Origin: Massilia sp. W12
GTDB taxonomy: Bacteria > Pseudomonadota > Gammaproteobacteria > Burkholderiales > Burkholderiaceae_D
DNA: 64,000 nucleotides
Assembly: GCF_037300705.1 (NCBI RefSeq)
Contig: NZ_CP147776.1
Span: 2,418,001 to 2,482,000, forward strand
Direction: 5' to 3'
A program made the position numbers and the translations under genes. The notes under the pieces were generated by a model that saw only the letters and a program-made list of their open reading frames with translations, ran no database searches and was not told where the DNA came from. Within the stretch, counting starts at the first letter, position 1. Each line of letters begins with the position of its first letter. Below are positions 1 to 7,976 of the stretch, one piece after another.

Positions 1-1025
1 GTTGGCACATCGTGCCCCATCGCATTCATGGTGTGATGGCTTTTATGGCAATGCAAAGCCCAGTCGCCAACTTCATCGGCGATAAAATCAAGCTGGCGCA
101 TCTGTCCTACCGCAATATCGGCGGTGATTTCATACCAGCGCGCGCTTTTCGGCGTCGGCCCGCCGTCGGTGCCGGTGATCATGAATTCATGCCCGTGCAA
201 ATGAATCGGGTGATTGGTCATGGTCAGATTGCCGATGCGGATGCGCACCCGCTCATGCTGACGCGCCACCAGCGGCGCAATGCCGGGGAAGACGCGCGAA
301 TTCCAGCACCACAGATTAAAGTCGAGCATGGTCATGATCTTCGGCGTTTTCGCGCCCGGCTCAATATCAAAGGCGTTCAGCAAAAAGCAGTAATCGCGCT
401 GCACTTCGTCAATCAAGGGGTGTTTTTGCCTGGGATGCGTGACCCACATGCCCATCATGCCCATTGCCAATTGCGTCATTTCATCGGCGTGCGGATGGTA
501 CATAAAGGTGCCCGGGCGGCGCGCGGTGAATTCATAGACAAAGGTTTTGCCCGGCGCGATCGACTTTTGCGTCAAACCGGAAACACCGTCCATGCCGCAA
601 GGCAGGCGCTGGCCATGCCAGTGCACGCTGGTGGCTTCGGGCAAGCGGTTGGTGACGAAGATGCGCACCTTATCGCCTTCCACCACTTCAATCGTCGGCC
701 CCGGACTTTGTCCGTTATAGCCCCACAGATGGGCCACCATGCCAGGCCCCAGTTCGCGCAACACCGGTTCGGCCACCAGATGAAATTCTTTCACGCCCTG
801 ATTCATGCGCCAGGGCAAAGTCCAGCCATTGAGCGTCACCACCGGGTTATAGGGACGGCCATTGGGCGGCGTCAGCGGCGGCTGGGTGTCCGGCTTATCC
901 TGGCTGACCAATTCCGGCAAGCCTGCCATCGCCGCCGGCGCCACCGCCGCACTGGCCAGGGCGCCGCCGGCAATCCCGGCTTTGCCGGCCAGCTTGAAAA
1001 ATTCACGTCGTTTATTGTTGTCCAT
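1..1025 (-). CDS. Multicopper oxidase (copper oxidase/CopA-like), C-terminus beyond the window
   Basis: The reading frame starts at the ATG at 1025 and runs off the left edge, so about 341 N-terminal residues are visible. A GAGGTGGA ribosome site lies just upstream. The N-terminus carries a twin-arginine-like KRREFFKLAG motif and an Ala-rich stretch, implying Tat export to the periplasm. Cupredoxin copper ligands are seen in order: HWHGQ, HPHADE, HPIHLHGHEF and HCHKSHH..GH, i.e. type 1 and type 2/3 copper centres. Such enzymes oxidise Cu(I) or phenolic substrates and protect against copper. It is the last visible gene of a minus-strand operon, 8 bases after a TolC-like gene, and follows a His-rich protein. 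The family is clear; CopA versus other laccase-like subtypes is not resolved. Confidence 0.88.
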   Translation of the reverse strand, partial: MDNNKRREFFKLAGKAGIAGGALASAAVAPAAMAGLPELVSQDKPDTQPPLTPPNGRPYNPVVTLNGWTLPWRMNQGVKEFHLVAEPVLRELGPGMVAHLWGYNGQSPGPTIEVVEGDKVRIFVTNRLPEATSVHWHGQRLPCGMDGVSGLTQKSIAPGKTFVYEFTARRPGTFMYHPHADEMTQLAMGMMGMWVTHPRQKHPLIDEVQRDYCFLLNAFDIEPGAKTPKIMTMLDFNLWCWNSRVFPGIAPLVARQHERVRIRIGNLTMTNHPIHLHGHEFMITGTDGGPTPKSARWYEITADIAVGQMRQLDFIADEVGDWALHCHKSHHTMNAMGHDVP

Positions 1026-1033
1026 GCTCCACC

Positions 1034-2377
1034 TCATTCCGTCGCAATGCCTTGCGCCGCATCCGCTGCGCCCAGCAGGCTTTGTTGCAGATGTGCGTCC
1101 TGTTGCCAAAATTGTTGTTGCGCCTTTAAGGCTTCGCGCACCGCGCCGGCCTGTTCGCGCGCTTGCGCCATCAAATCAAACACCCCGGTCAACATGCCGT
1201 TGTAGCGCAATTGCTCTTGCTGCAAGATGCGCTGCTGCAGCGGCAGGATTTCGCTCTGCTGTAAATGAGCCAATTGCCAGGCGCTGCGATAGGCGGCATA
1301 AGCTTGCTGCAACTGGTGTTGCGCGCCGCGCTGCTGCGCTTCCATCTGCAGCAATGCGGCGCGCGCCTGTGCGCTCAGTTCCTGGCGCGCTAAAGCGCCG
1401 GCGTCAAACAGCGGCAGGCGCAGATGTAATTCAAAGCCTTTTTTCTTGCCGCCATCTTCCTGGCTGTTGCGCAGCAGACTGCCTTCCAATTCCAGTCCGG
1501 CCAGCGCGCTGTTGCTGGATGTTGCGGCTTGCAACTCAGCTTTGGCGATCAGCAAGCCCAGGTGCAGGCCGCTGGCGGCTTGCGCCACTTCGTCGGCGCT
1601 GCGCGGCGTCTTGGGTAAGTCGGGCAGGCGCTCCGGCAGTTTCAAGCTGGCCGCCTGCGCCGGCGTCAAGCCAAGCAGGCGCAGCAGTTGGGCGCGGCTG
1701 TGTTCTGCCTGCCATTGCGCTTGCTGCGCCTGTTGCGCGGCTTCGGCGTAAAACAAATGTTCGCGCGCGCGCTGCAATTCAGAAAAATTGCCGGCGGCTT
1801 GCATGCGGCGCGCCAATTCCGCCCCGGCCTGGGCGAATTCGAGCACGTCTTGCGCATAGCGGCTTTGCTGTTCCGCCGCTACCGCCTGCACCCAGCTTTG
1901 CCGGATCTCGCCGATGCGGCTGGCGATTTGCGCCGCCAATTGCAATTGATTGCGGTATTGCCGCTGCGCCTGCGCTTGCCGGCGCGCCGGCCATTGCAGC
2001 AATTCAAACAGACTTAGGCTGATGCTGCGGCCGATTTCCAGACCGTCGGCGCTGCGCATGCGTTCAAAACCCAGGCCGGGGGAAAAAGGCAAGCCGGCTT
2101 GCGCATACTGCGCTTGCGCCGCTGTGGCCTGGGCCAACATGGCGTGCAAGGCCGGATCGCCCAGCAGGGCTAAGCGCACCGCCTGTTCCTGGCTCACAGG
2201 CTGGGACAGGATTTGCTTGATGTCGGCGGAATCCGGGGCATGCATGGCGGCGGGAATTTGCTTGAATTCGGCCACATTCATGCCTTGCAATGCTTGCTGC
2301 GGATTGGGCGCGCTGGCGCAACCGCTTAAGGCGGCGATGGCCAGCAGGCCGGCGGATAAGAGACGCGGGCGCCTCAT
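1034..2377 (-). CDS. TolC-family outer membrane efflux lipoprotein
   Basis: 447 residues. The N-terminus has a lipobox (LSGC, Cys about residue 20), so it is probably lipid-anchored in the outer membrane. The body is Ala/Gln-rich helical sequence with two related halves, as in TolC/OEP proteins, and with long heptad-like stretches rich in Gln and Ala. It lies between a His-rich periplasmic protein (ATGA overlap upstream) and a multicopper oxidase, so a role as the outer membrane channel of a copper or metal export system is inferred from context. No inner membrane RND or adaptor gene is seen in the window, so the pump partner may lie to the left. Confidence 0.82.
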   Translation of the reverse strand: MRRPRLLSAGLLAIAALSGCASAPNPQQALQGMNVAEFKQIPAAMHAPDSADIKQILSQPVSQEQAVRLALLGDPALHAMLAQATAAQAQYAQAGLPFSPGLGFERMRSADGLEIGRSISLSLFELLQWPARRQAQAQRQYRNQLQLAAQIASRIGEIRQSWVQAVAAEQQSRYAQDVLEFAQAGAELARRMQAAGNFSELQRAREHLFYAEAAQQAQQAQWQAEHSRAQLLRLLGLTPAQAASLKLPERLPDLPKTPRSADEVAQAASGLHLGLLIAKAELQAATSSNSALAGLELEGSLLRNSQEDGGKKKGFELHLRLPLFDAGALARQELSAQARAALLQMEAQQRGAQHQLQQAYAAYRSAWQLAHLQQSEILPLQQRILQQEQLRYNGMLTGVFDLMAQAREQAGAVREALKAQQQFWQQDAHLQQSLLGAADAAQGIATE

Positions 2378-2748
2378 GGCTGGCTCCCGTGATGGTGCTG
2401 ATGCTGGTGGCCGGCATGGGGCGCGGGGGCCGGTTTTTTATCGTCCTTATTGTGTTCGGGCGCATGCTGCGCGGCTTGCGCTTGATGGTGCTGATGATGA
2501 TGCTGATGGTGCTGATGCCCCATTGCGCCGCTGTTTTCAGATGGCATCAAAGCCAGGTTTGCGGCGCGCCAATTTTGCGGCGCCGCTTCGGCAAATGCCT
2601 GGTAGGTCTGGATCGCACTGTGCCAATGCAGGGTGAAGGATGGCTTGGCAGGGCTGGCGCTTTGCGCGCTGACCGTATGCGGCAGCAAGGCAAGCAGGCT
2701 GATAATCGCAAACAGGGTGAGCTGTCTGCTGTGAGATAGTGTGTGCAT
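2374..2748 (-). CDS. Histidine-rich periplasmic protein, probable copper-binding
   Basis: 124 residues. A hydrophobic signal peptide (about residues 1-28, ending near VSAQS) is followed by a short region with no family I recognise. The C-terminal half is packed with His clusters (GHQHHQHHHQHHQ, then GHQHQHHHG) separated by a Lys/Pro/Ala linker. Such His-rich tails typically bind Cu, Ni or Zn. The start at 2748 has a GAGGTG ribosome site. The gene overlaps the downstream TolC-like gene by 4 bases (ATGA), so translation is coupled. Function as a periplasmic metal buffer or chaperone for the adjacent oxidase is inferred from composition and position. Confidence 0.75.
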   Translation of the reverse strand: MHTLSHSRQLTLFAIISLLALLPHTVSAQSASPAKPSFTLHWHSAIQTYQAFAEAAPQNWRAANLALMPSENSGAMGHQHHQHHHQHHQAQAAQHAPEHNKDDKKPAPAPHAGHQHQHHHGSQP

Positions 2749-2970
2749 GGTGTCACCTCTATATTAAAACGGTGCAAATTCATTCGCGTTGATGGCGCGA
2801 GTGACGGTTGTGCTTGGCTCTGGCGCCTTTGTCGTTCAAGCGGTGTAGGACGCCGGGTATGCGCTTCGCTTCAGCCAGCCTTTATTCGTGGCCGGATCAA
2901 CAGAGATTCGTTGCCGGGGCAAGCGATATCCATGCCGGCTCAAGCGAGATGCGGGGCCGGTTTGCGGCGC
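2749..2970. other. Intergenic spacer in the copper operon with a degenerate repeat
   Basis: No gene is supported here. About 2836-2900 resembles, loosely and with many changes, the R1 repeat seen at 25920-26014 and 47959-48053 (shared pieces around gacgccgggt, a gcgct/cagccagcc stretch and tcgtggcc). It may be an old decayed copy. Confidence 0.3.
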
Positions 2971-3381
2971 TCAGGCTCTGGGGGGAGGGGAGATTTGTTC
3001 GGGGGCGAAATCGCTGTAGGCGTCACAGCAATCCAGGGGCGCATTGTGCGCGGGCGGCAGCGGCAGGGCGCTGTGCGATAAGGGTAAAACAGCGGGCAGG
3101 CAAACACTGCAATTTTCACAGGCGCCTGACTTGCCAAATGGCTTGGCTGGCGCCGGCTCGGCGTCATCAGCCTGGGCAAGCGCCGACATACCGGCGCAAT
3201 GCGCTGCATCCTGGCTTACTTGCGCCATGCCGCTTTGCATGCCATGGCAAAACGGCATGCTGAGCGCGGCCAAGGCTTGCAAGGGCAAGGCCAGCATCAA
3301 GCAGCACAATAGCAAGACGCGCCAGAGCGGCAGCGCGGCGGCTTGATTGCTGTGTGCATACTGGTTTGGCATTGCTTGCAT
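2971..3381 (-). CDS. DUF2946-like secreted small protein, copper-associated
   Basis: About 136 residues from the ATG at 3381; no clear ribosome site is seen, and a second in-frame ATG lies at 3372. A hydrophobic segment (about residues 17-39) looks like a signal peptide or anchor. The mature part contains CHGM, a CENCSVC pair and a CCDAYSDF motif, as in the DUF2946 family often found near copper-resistance genes. Cys/His pairs suggest metal binding. It lies 222 bases upstream of the His-rich gene on the same strand, so it may head the copper operon. The family assignment is from layout and motifs, not a search. Confidence 0.6.
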   Translation of the reverse strand: MQAMPNQYAHSNQAAALPLWRVLLLCCLMLALPLQALAALSMPFCHGMQSGMAQVSQDAAHCAGMSALAQADDAEPAPAKPFGKSGACENCSVCLPAVLPLSHSALPLPPAHNAPLDCCDAYSDFAPEQISPPPRA

Positions 3382-3457
3382 ATGGGAAAGATCAAGATAG
3401 TTGCATGATAGCAGGAAAATTGAGCTGCTAAAGCGCCGCCGCAATGGCCTCGCCAAT

Positions 3458-4843
3458 TCAGGCTGCAGGCTCCTCAGTGCACAGCCAGCGATTGCGCGTT
3501 TTCACGCGCGCCCCGAGGCGGGTGAGCAAATGCATCAAGCCCAGATAATTGCGGTCAAAATACATCAGATCATTATCAAATTCTGACAAATACGCCATCA
3601 TCACTTCGGCGGCTTCGCGATTGGTTGCGGGGTAGGGCGCTTTTTGCGAAAAATCAAAAAAACCATCCGCATCGGCATGAATAAAGGCTTGCGCCTGCCA
3701 GGCTTGAATCGGGGCTAACAGCGGCTGGATTTTTTCGCAATAGCTGGCGCAATCCAGCCGGCTTTGCACCAGCCCCAGGCTGCAATAGGCGGCATACAAT
3801 TGTTCCGCCCAGCTGCGCTGTTGCGCCGCATCGCTGCACGCCTGCAGGCGTAAAAACAGTTTCCAGGTATGGCGCAGGCGCAATAAAAAGTCCGGCTGCA
3901 AACTGCGCGTGCAGCCAAAATCCAGCACGCCCAAGCGCCCATCCGGCAAGATCAGGAAATTGCCCGGATGCGGATCAGCGTGCACCCGTCCCAATTCAAA
4001 GGTGGAATACAAAAACCAGTCAAACAGCAATTGCCCCACGGCATCGCGCGCGCTTTGCGGCGGATCGCCATCCAGCCATTCCTGCAGATGCTGTCCCTGC
4101 AAATATTCCATGCACAACACCGTGCGGCTGGAAAATTGCGGCACCAGGCGCGGCAGCACAATTCCGGGCAGGCGCACATGGGCGGCAAACCATTCCAGCT
4201 GCGCGGCTTCATGCTGGTAGTCGATTTCCTCATTCAATTTGAGTTCGATTTCACGCATGACCTGATTCATCACCTCCGGCTGCGGCAACAGGCTGACATG
4301 ACGGCCAAAGGTTTGCAGCAAACCGTGCAACATCGCGATATCGCTTGCAATTGAGGCCGCGATGCCGGGATATTGCAGCTTCAAGGCGACTTCGCGCCCA
4401 TCGTGCAGGCGCGCGCGGTGCACCTGTCCCAGGCTGGCGGCGGCGCAGGCTTGCGCCTCAAACGCGGCAAATAAATCCTGCGGCGCACGGCCAAATTCGC
4501 GCATAAACAATTTGTGCACCAGGGCGCGGTTGAGCGGCGTGACCTGATAACAAGCCTTGGCCAGTTGCGCGCGGATCGATTCCGGCAACAAACCGGCTTC
4601 CATCGACAGCATTTGCGACACTTTCAGCGCAGTGCCTTTGAGCTGGTTCAAGGCGCTGAATAAGATCCGTCCCAATTCAGCTTCATGTTCCTGCTGCGCC
4701 TGTTCTTTATGCTCTTCACTGCGCGTGATCTGGCGCGCTTTATGTCCCAATTGCCGCATACCTGCGCGGGTGATGGCGAGCGCGCCGATGGCGCTGCGCT
4801 GCAGCCGGGCGGTAGGTGGCGCAGTTTCAGACTTTTTCGCCAT
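3458..4843 (-). CDS. ABC1/UbiB-like atypical kinase family protein
   Basis: 461 residues, a usual length for bacterial ABC1 (UbiB/ADCK) proteins. The N-terminal family motif KxGQ appears as KVSQMLS (about residues 74-80), with Ser for the Gly. The nucleotide-binding lobe has AAASLGQVHRA and VALKLQYPG (the latter supplying the Lys). The catalytic loop is GRVHADPHPGNF and the metal-binding motif is LDFGCTR. These proteins bind ATP and act in quinone or lipid metabolism; the substrate here is unknown. It follows a TetR regulator by one base on the same strand, so the two are cotranscribed and the TetR probably controls it. Family certain, role open. Confidence 0.85.
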   Translation of the reverse strand: MAKKSETAPPTARLQRSAIGALAITRAGMRQLGHKARQITRSEEHKEQAQQEHEAELGRILFSALNQLKGTALKVSQMLSMEAGLLPESIRAQLAKACYQVTPLNRALVHKLFMREFGRAPQDLFAAFEAQACAAASLGQVHRARLHDGREVALKLQYPGIAASIASDIAMLHGLLQTFGRHVSLLPQPEVMNQVMREIELKLNEEIDYQHEAAQLEWFAAHVRLPGIVLPRLVPQFSSRTVLCMEYLQGQHLQEWLDGDPPQSARDAVGQLLFDWFLYSTFELGRVHADPHPGNFLILPDGRLGVLDFGCTRSLQPDFLLRLRHTWKLFLRLQACSDAAQQRSWAEQLYAAYCSLGLVQSRLDCASYCEKIQPLLAPIQAWQAQAFIHADADGFFDFSQKAPYPATNREAAEVMMAYLSEFDNDLMYFDRNYLGLMHLLTRLGARVKTRNRWLCTEEPAA

Positions 4844-4844
4844 C

Positions 4845-5570
4845 TCAGCCTCCCAGGCTGCGCTTGGCCAGCTTTAACACATCAAACAGGCCTGAACCTG
4901 AGCGCAGCACACGCGCTAATTGATTACGCAAGATGAAGCTGCCAAGTTCTGTCACTTTATTAATCAAACCGCTGGCCAGCAGCAAGACCAGAATTTCCAG
5001 CGTCAATTCGGTCAGCTGGGTGGTGTCGGCATATTCATCCGATTTGTCATTGAGCCAATACACCACCAGCAGCAAGAGGTAATCCATAAACAGCGTGCCA
5101 ATCAGGGGTTTGAAGGCGCACTCTGCAATTTCACCCGCATCCTGAGCTTGCTGCAAAAATGCAATCACCGTCTGCTTTATGTGCGCCTGTCCCGGAATCT
5201 GGTCGCGCATCAAGAGCAAGGGGGAAGCGGCGAAGACGCGGCGGCAGACTTCGATGAAGGGTTTTTCCTGCTCCAGCTGCCAGAAAATCGCATCCAGCAG
5301 GCGTTGCAGGCGCTCTTGCAAGCTGAAGCTGTCAAAATCCGGGGTTTCCAGCGTTTCCTTGAGCGCGATCTGGCTCACATCTTCAAAATAGCCGAGCAAT
5401 AATTGCTCTTTGCTGGGAAAATATTTGTACAAGGTGGCGTCGCCCACGCCAGCCGCACGCGCCACATCTTTCATGGTTGCGCCCTCATAGCCATCGGCGG
5501 TGAAGCAATCAATCGCGGCGCGTAAAATCTTTTGCCGGGTCTTTTCCTGTTGCGATTTGCTGGTTTTCAT
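4845..5570 (-). CDS. TetR/AcrR family transcriptional regulator
   Basis: 241 residues. The N-terminal helix-turn-helix is typical: TRQKILRAAIDCFTADGYEGATMKDVARAAGVGDATLYKYFPSKEQLL is read across residues 11-58. The C-terminal half is a helical ligand-binding domain of unknown specificity. The start at 5570 has an AAGGAC ribosome site. It is directly followed by the ABC1-like kinase gene and is probably its autoregulated local repressor. The 253-base region upstream (5571-5823) would hold the promoter; I see no obvious operator palindrome there. Confidence 0.9.
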   Translation of the reverse strand: MKTSKSQQEKTRQKILRAAIDCFTADGYEGATMKDVARAAGVGDATLYKYFPSKEQLLLGYFEDVSQIALKETLETPDFDSFSLQERLQRLLDAIFWQLEQEKPFIEVCRRVFAASPLLLMRDQIPGQAHIKQTVIAFLQQAQDAGEIAECAFKPLIGTLFMDYLLLLVVYWLNDKSDEYADTTQLTELTLEILVLLLASGLINKVTELGSFILRNQLARVLRSGSGLFDVLKLAKRSLGG

Positions 5571-5823
5571 GGCGTCCTTATCTTGGCTTAATTGAGTTTG
5601 CTATGCTTTAGATTTATATTTCAGCTCGCTAATGCATAGCATTCTACGATAAAAGCAAAAATTTTGCCTGCCTCTGTGCGCTCGCCGGCACATCCGCGTG
5701 CTGCATTGCAAGGTGCATATGGCCGCGTTTGCCCCTACAATGCATTGCCTGACAGCAAGTTTGCGCACAGTCCGCCAGCCGTTTTTCTTTGTTTTCCAGC
5801 AATCCAGCAGGGAGGTTTTGTCT

Positions 5824-6162
5824 ATGAGCCGCAGCTATCGCCACACGCCGATTTTTCCCTTGACCAATAGCGACAGCGAACGGGACGATAAGCAGCGCTG
5901 GCACCGGCGCTGGCGGCGCAATCAGCGCACCCGTTTAGCGGATGCGGTAAACCATCAAGCCCCGGCAGAAAAACTGGAAGCCATCAGCCCGCTGCCGCAA
6001 CAGGCTTACAGCAATGTCTGGCTGATGGATAAAGATGGCCGCAATTGGTGGACCGCACAAAGCCGCGCCGGCTTCGCCATGCGCCACGCGCTGCGCGGGC
6101 AGAGTGTGGAAGAGCAGAATGCTTTGCGTTTGCGCAGTTTGCGGCGTTTGATGGGGAAGTGA
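5824..6162 (+). CDS. Small conserved basic hypothetical protein
   Basis: 112 residues from the ATG at 5824, chosen because GGGAGG lies 9 bases upstream; an in-frame upstream extension has no support. Strongly basic and Arg/Trp-rich at the N-terminus (HRRWRRNQRTR), with a C-terminal MRHALRG..LRLRSLRRLMGK stretch. I recognise the N-terminal pattern (MSRSYRHTPIF...KQRWHRRWRR) as recurrent in bacterial hypothetical proteins but know no function. There is no signal peptide or membrane segment, so it is probably cytoplasmic and possibly nucleic-acid binding, which is a guess from charge. Confidence 0.7.
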   Translation: MSRSYRHTPIFPLTNSDSERDDKQRWHRRWRRNQRTRLADAVNHQAPAEKLEAISPLPQQAYSNVWLMDKDGRNWWTAQSRAGFAMRHALRGQSVEEQNALRLRSLRRLMGK

Positions 6163-6171
6163 CTGAAGTCT

Positions 6172-6195
6172 CCCGGGCAGGGGAATCCGCCCGGG
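6172..6195. terminator. GC hairpin after the small basic protein gene
   Basis: A perfect 7-base stem (CCCGGGC at 6172-6178 with GCCCGGG at 6189-6195) and 10-base loop, 9 bases after the stop codon. There is no T run on either side, so it may act as a 3'-end stabiliser or Rho-assisted terminator between two convergent genes. Confidence 0.4.
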
Positions 6196-6219
6196 GCCGC
6201 GCCTTGGATTAACAAGGCA

Positions 6220-6903
6220 TTAATTCATGGCCGCATTGATTTTGGCAAGCGAAAAAAACAATTGGCAATCGAGCAGTGCGCCATCCGGATGCAAGCGCAA
6301 TTTTTCGATATTGCGCAGTTTCAGGCGATAACCCTGTTCTTCAAAGATTTTTCCCAATTCGGAAAAAACGTTTTCACGGTTGGCGATTTCAAGCAACAAT
6401 TTCTCCAGCGCCAGGTTTGCTTGCGCTTTTGGCGTTGAGATACGGCGCTGCCATTCTTGATCTGCGGACAGCGCTTGTTGCCAGGATTGTCGAAAATCCG
6501 GCATCTCTTCAAGGCGTCCCACTGACAACACACGCATATCCGACAACAGGCGCGGCGGCAGTTTTTCCTGCTTGTGCGCCTTTGATTCTGTGATTTCGGA
6601 TGCTTGCGCCAGCGCTTGAACTGTTCCAGTCTGCATGACGGTCAATAATTCTCTGCGCATGAGTTGCAAATTTTCGGATGTCGCCGCCTCCGACTTGCAT
6701 GCGCGCATCTCGCGCACAGAAAAAGCAGGCCCTTGCGATGTGCGCACAATCCAAATCAGGGAGCAATCACCATTCCGTGCGGCATACTGCGTTTGCCCAT
6801 ATGCCGGTTCATCGCGCGTGGCCACTTGAATATTGGCGTTGGCGGCCATGCTGTCAATACTTAACAGTAAAGCGCAGAAAAATGTCGTGCAAAGAAGTTT
6901 CAT
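6220..6903 (-). CDS. Secreted protein of unknown family, candidate immunity partner of the Tae4-like effector
   Basis: 227 residues with a clear signal peptide (MKLLCTTFFCALLLSIDSMAANA), so probably periplasmic. Two Cys residues lie near NGDCSLIW and MRACKSE, and the rest is soluble, mixed and helical towards the C-terminus. I recognise no family. The start codon lies one base after the stop of the Tae4-like gene upstream, with a GAGAT ribosome site inside that gene, so it is its second cistron. Amidase effectors are normally followed or preceded by a periplasmic immunity protein. This one does not look like Tai4 or Rap1a/Tai (about 110-130 residues). Immunity function is inferred from position and export only. 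Confidence 0.6.
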   Translation of the reverse strand: MKLLCTTFFCALLLSIDSMAANANIQVATRDEPAYGQTQYAARNGDCSLIWIVRTSQGPAFSVREMRACKSEAATSENLQLMRRELLTVMQTGTVQALAQASEITESKAHKQEKLPPRLLSDMRVLSVGRLEEMPDFRQSWQQALSADQEWQRRISTPKAQANLALEKLLLEIANRENVFSELGKIFEEQGYRLKLRNIEKLRLHPDGALLDCQLFFSLAKINAAMN

Positions 6904-6904
6904 A

Positions 6905-7411
6905 TTATCTCATTGGCCAAAACCAGATTTCCTCGGCATCCCAATAGCAATCCAAACGGCATTCTAAAACACTCCAAAAATACAAGAACTCCCCATATTT
7001 GATGAGATCTATATGCCCACCTGGCTGCCCATCAACCATGTATCCAGGAATCTTGAAAAAAGAAATGATACCTTTTTTGTCTTTTAAAATGCCATCTTTA
7101 TTTTTGGCGTTTATTTTTACAGGCTCGCCTAAAAATTTTTCTGATTTCAGCTTTAAAGACAATGCTTTTTGACCAGGCTCAATGAGTAAATTTTTAATGC
7201 CTAAACCGTCTTTTTTGACTTTTACGCGCCCAGGAACGTGCACACCTGAGCGCAACAAGCTGATATGAACCCGCACGGCGCATGTGTTCCGCCACTCAGG
7301 CTTATGGATCAAGTCATCCCATCCAAGCTCTTTGTAGAGAGTTTCAAAGGGGTAATCTTCATCACTCGGGTAGTTTTTCCATAGATCAGAAAAGCTGCAT
7401 GCAATTGGCAT
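6905..7411 (-). CDS. tae4: Type VI secretion amidase effector, Tae4-like
   Basis: 168 residues, usual for Tae4, which cleaves the peptide stems of peptidoglycan in rival cells. The catalytic Cys region is present (NTCAVRV, Cys44), as is the His/Asp motif (GGHIDL, His133), together with the Pro-Gly-rich middle and the aromatic EIWFW end of the family. No signal peptide, as expected for a T6SS cargo. It is paralogous to the gene at 26500-26985; both share NTCAVR, IEPG and GGHIDLI. The region is AT-richer than its flanks and carries no structural T6SS genes, so it is an orphan effector locus. The start at 7411 has GAGGG upstream. Confidence 0.85.
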   Translation of the reverse strand: MPIACSFSDLWKNYPSDEDYPFETLYKELGWDDLIHKPEWRNTCAVRVHISLLRSGVHVPGRVKVKKDGLGIKNLLIEPGQKALSLKLKSEKFLGEPVKINAKNKDGILKDKKGIISFFKIPGYMVDGQPGGHIDLIKYGEFLYFWSVLECRLDCYWDAEEIWFWPMR

Positions 7412-7976
7412 TCTTCGTCCCTCATTAATTAAAGTGCCAGTCTATCAGAACTGATTTTCACACAAACCAGGCAGAAACAAACTGCAACACAATTCCGTAT
7501 GGAAATTTCATGATTCTATTGCTGCCCATTCGTGTTGTTTATGGGAAATTGTTTAGATAAAGACATTGAGTAGAGTGAGCAAGAATAGTATTTCATTGGC
7601 CTCATCCCTGTAAATCAGACAAAGAATCAGATCTGAGTGTCATGTCACCACAAACAATACATGACTTTATATCCCAACGAGATTAGCGATATTCTGCTGC
7701 ACCAAATTTCACGTTTAAAAAATTCGTATCTATTCAGCCACTGCGGTAACTGTTCAGCCTTCATAAGGATGGGCGAAGCAGATTCCGTTCGCCCTGAGCC
7801 TGTCGAAGGGCATGGTTGGTCATGGTTCGACAAGCTCACCACGAACGGTAAAACCGTGGTTCGACAAGCTCGGCACAATGAGGCTGCAACCCGCTTGGTA
7901 TATAAACTGACTTGTTAGCGCAGTGGCTGAATAGATACTCACTGCGCTAACAAGTATGCCTCCACAGTCCTCAGAT
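7412..7976. other. Intergenic region holding a MITE-like repeat
   Basis: No gene is supported in these 565 bases. The first 300 are AT-rich and would contain the promoter of the Tae4-like gene. The remainder is the repeat element described at 7726-7954. Confidence 0.6.
7726..7954. repeat. R2 repeat: MITE-like element with 20-bp terminal inverted repeats
   Basis: The segment 7726-7938 begins with GTATCTATTCAGCCACTGCG and ends with its exact reverse complement (7919-7938), a perfect 20-bp terminal inverted repeat around 213 bases. Inside are REP-like units (ttcgacaagctc, gttcgccctgagcctg). A second, partial copy lies at 46761-46969 with the same internal order but no left terminal repeat. The right end also forms a separate 14-bp stem (7911-7924 with 7941-7954). 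It has no coding capacity, so it looks like a non-autonomous mobile repeat. Confidence 0.75.

Noticed and set aside
12-1205. Long plus-strand frame opposite the multicopper oxidase
   Set aside because: It is His/Arg-rich antisense of a clear oxidase with copper motifs; no ribosome site or family sequence.
7637-7918. Frames across the R2 repeat
   Set aside because: They translate the REP-like repeat (VRPEPVEG, PFVVSLSNH), a common artefact, not a gene.
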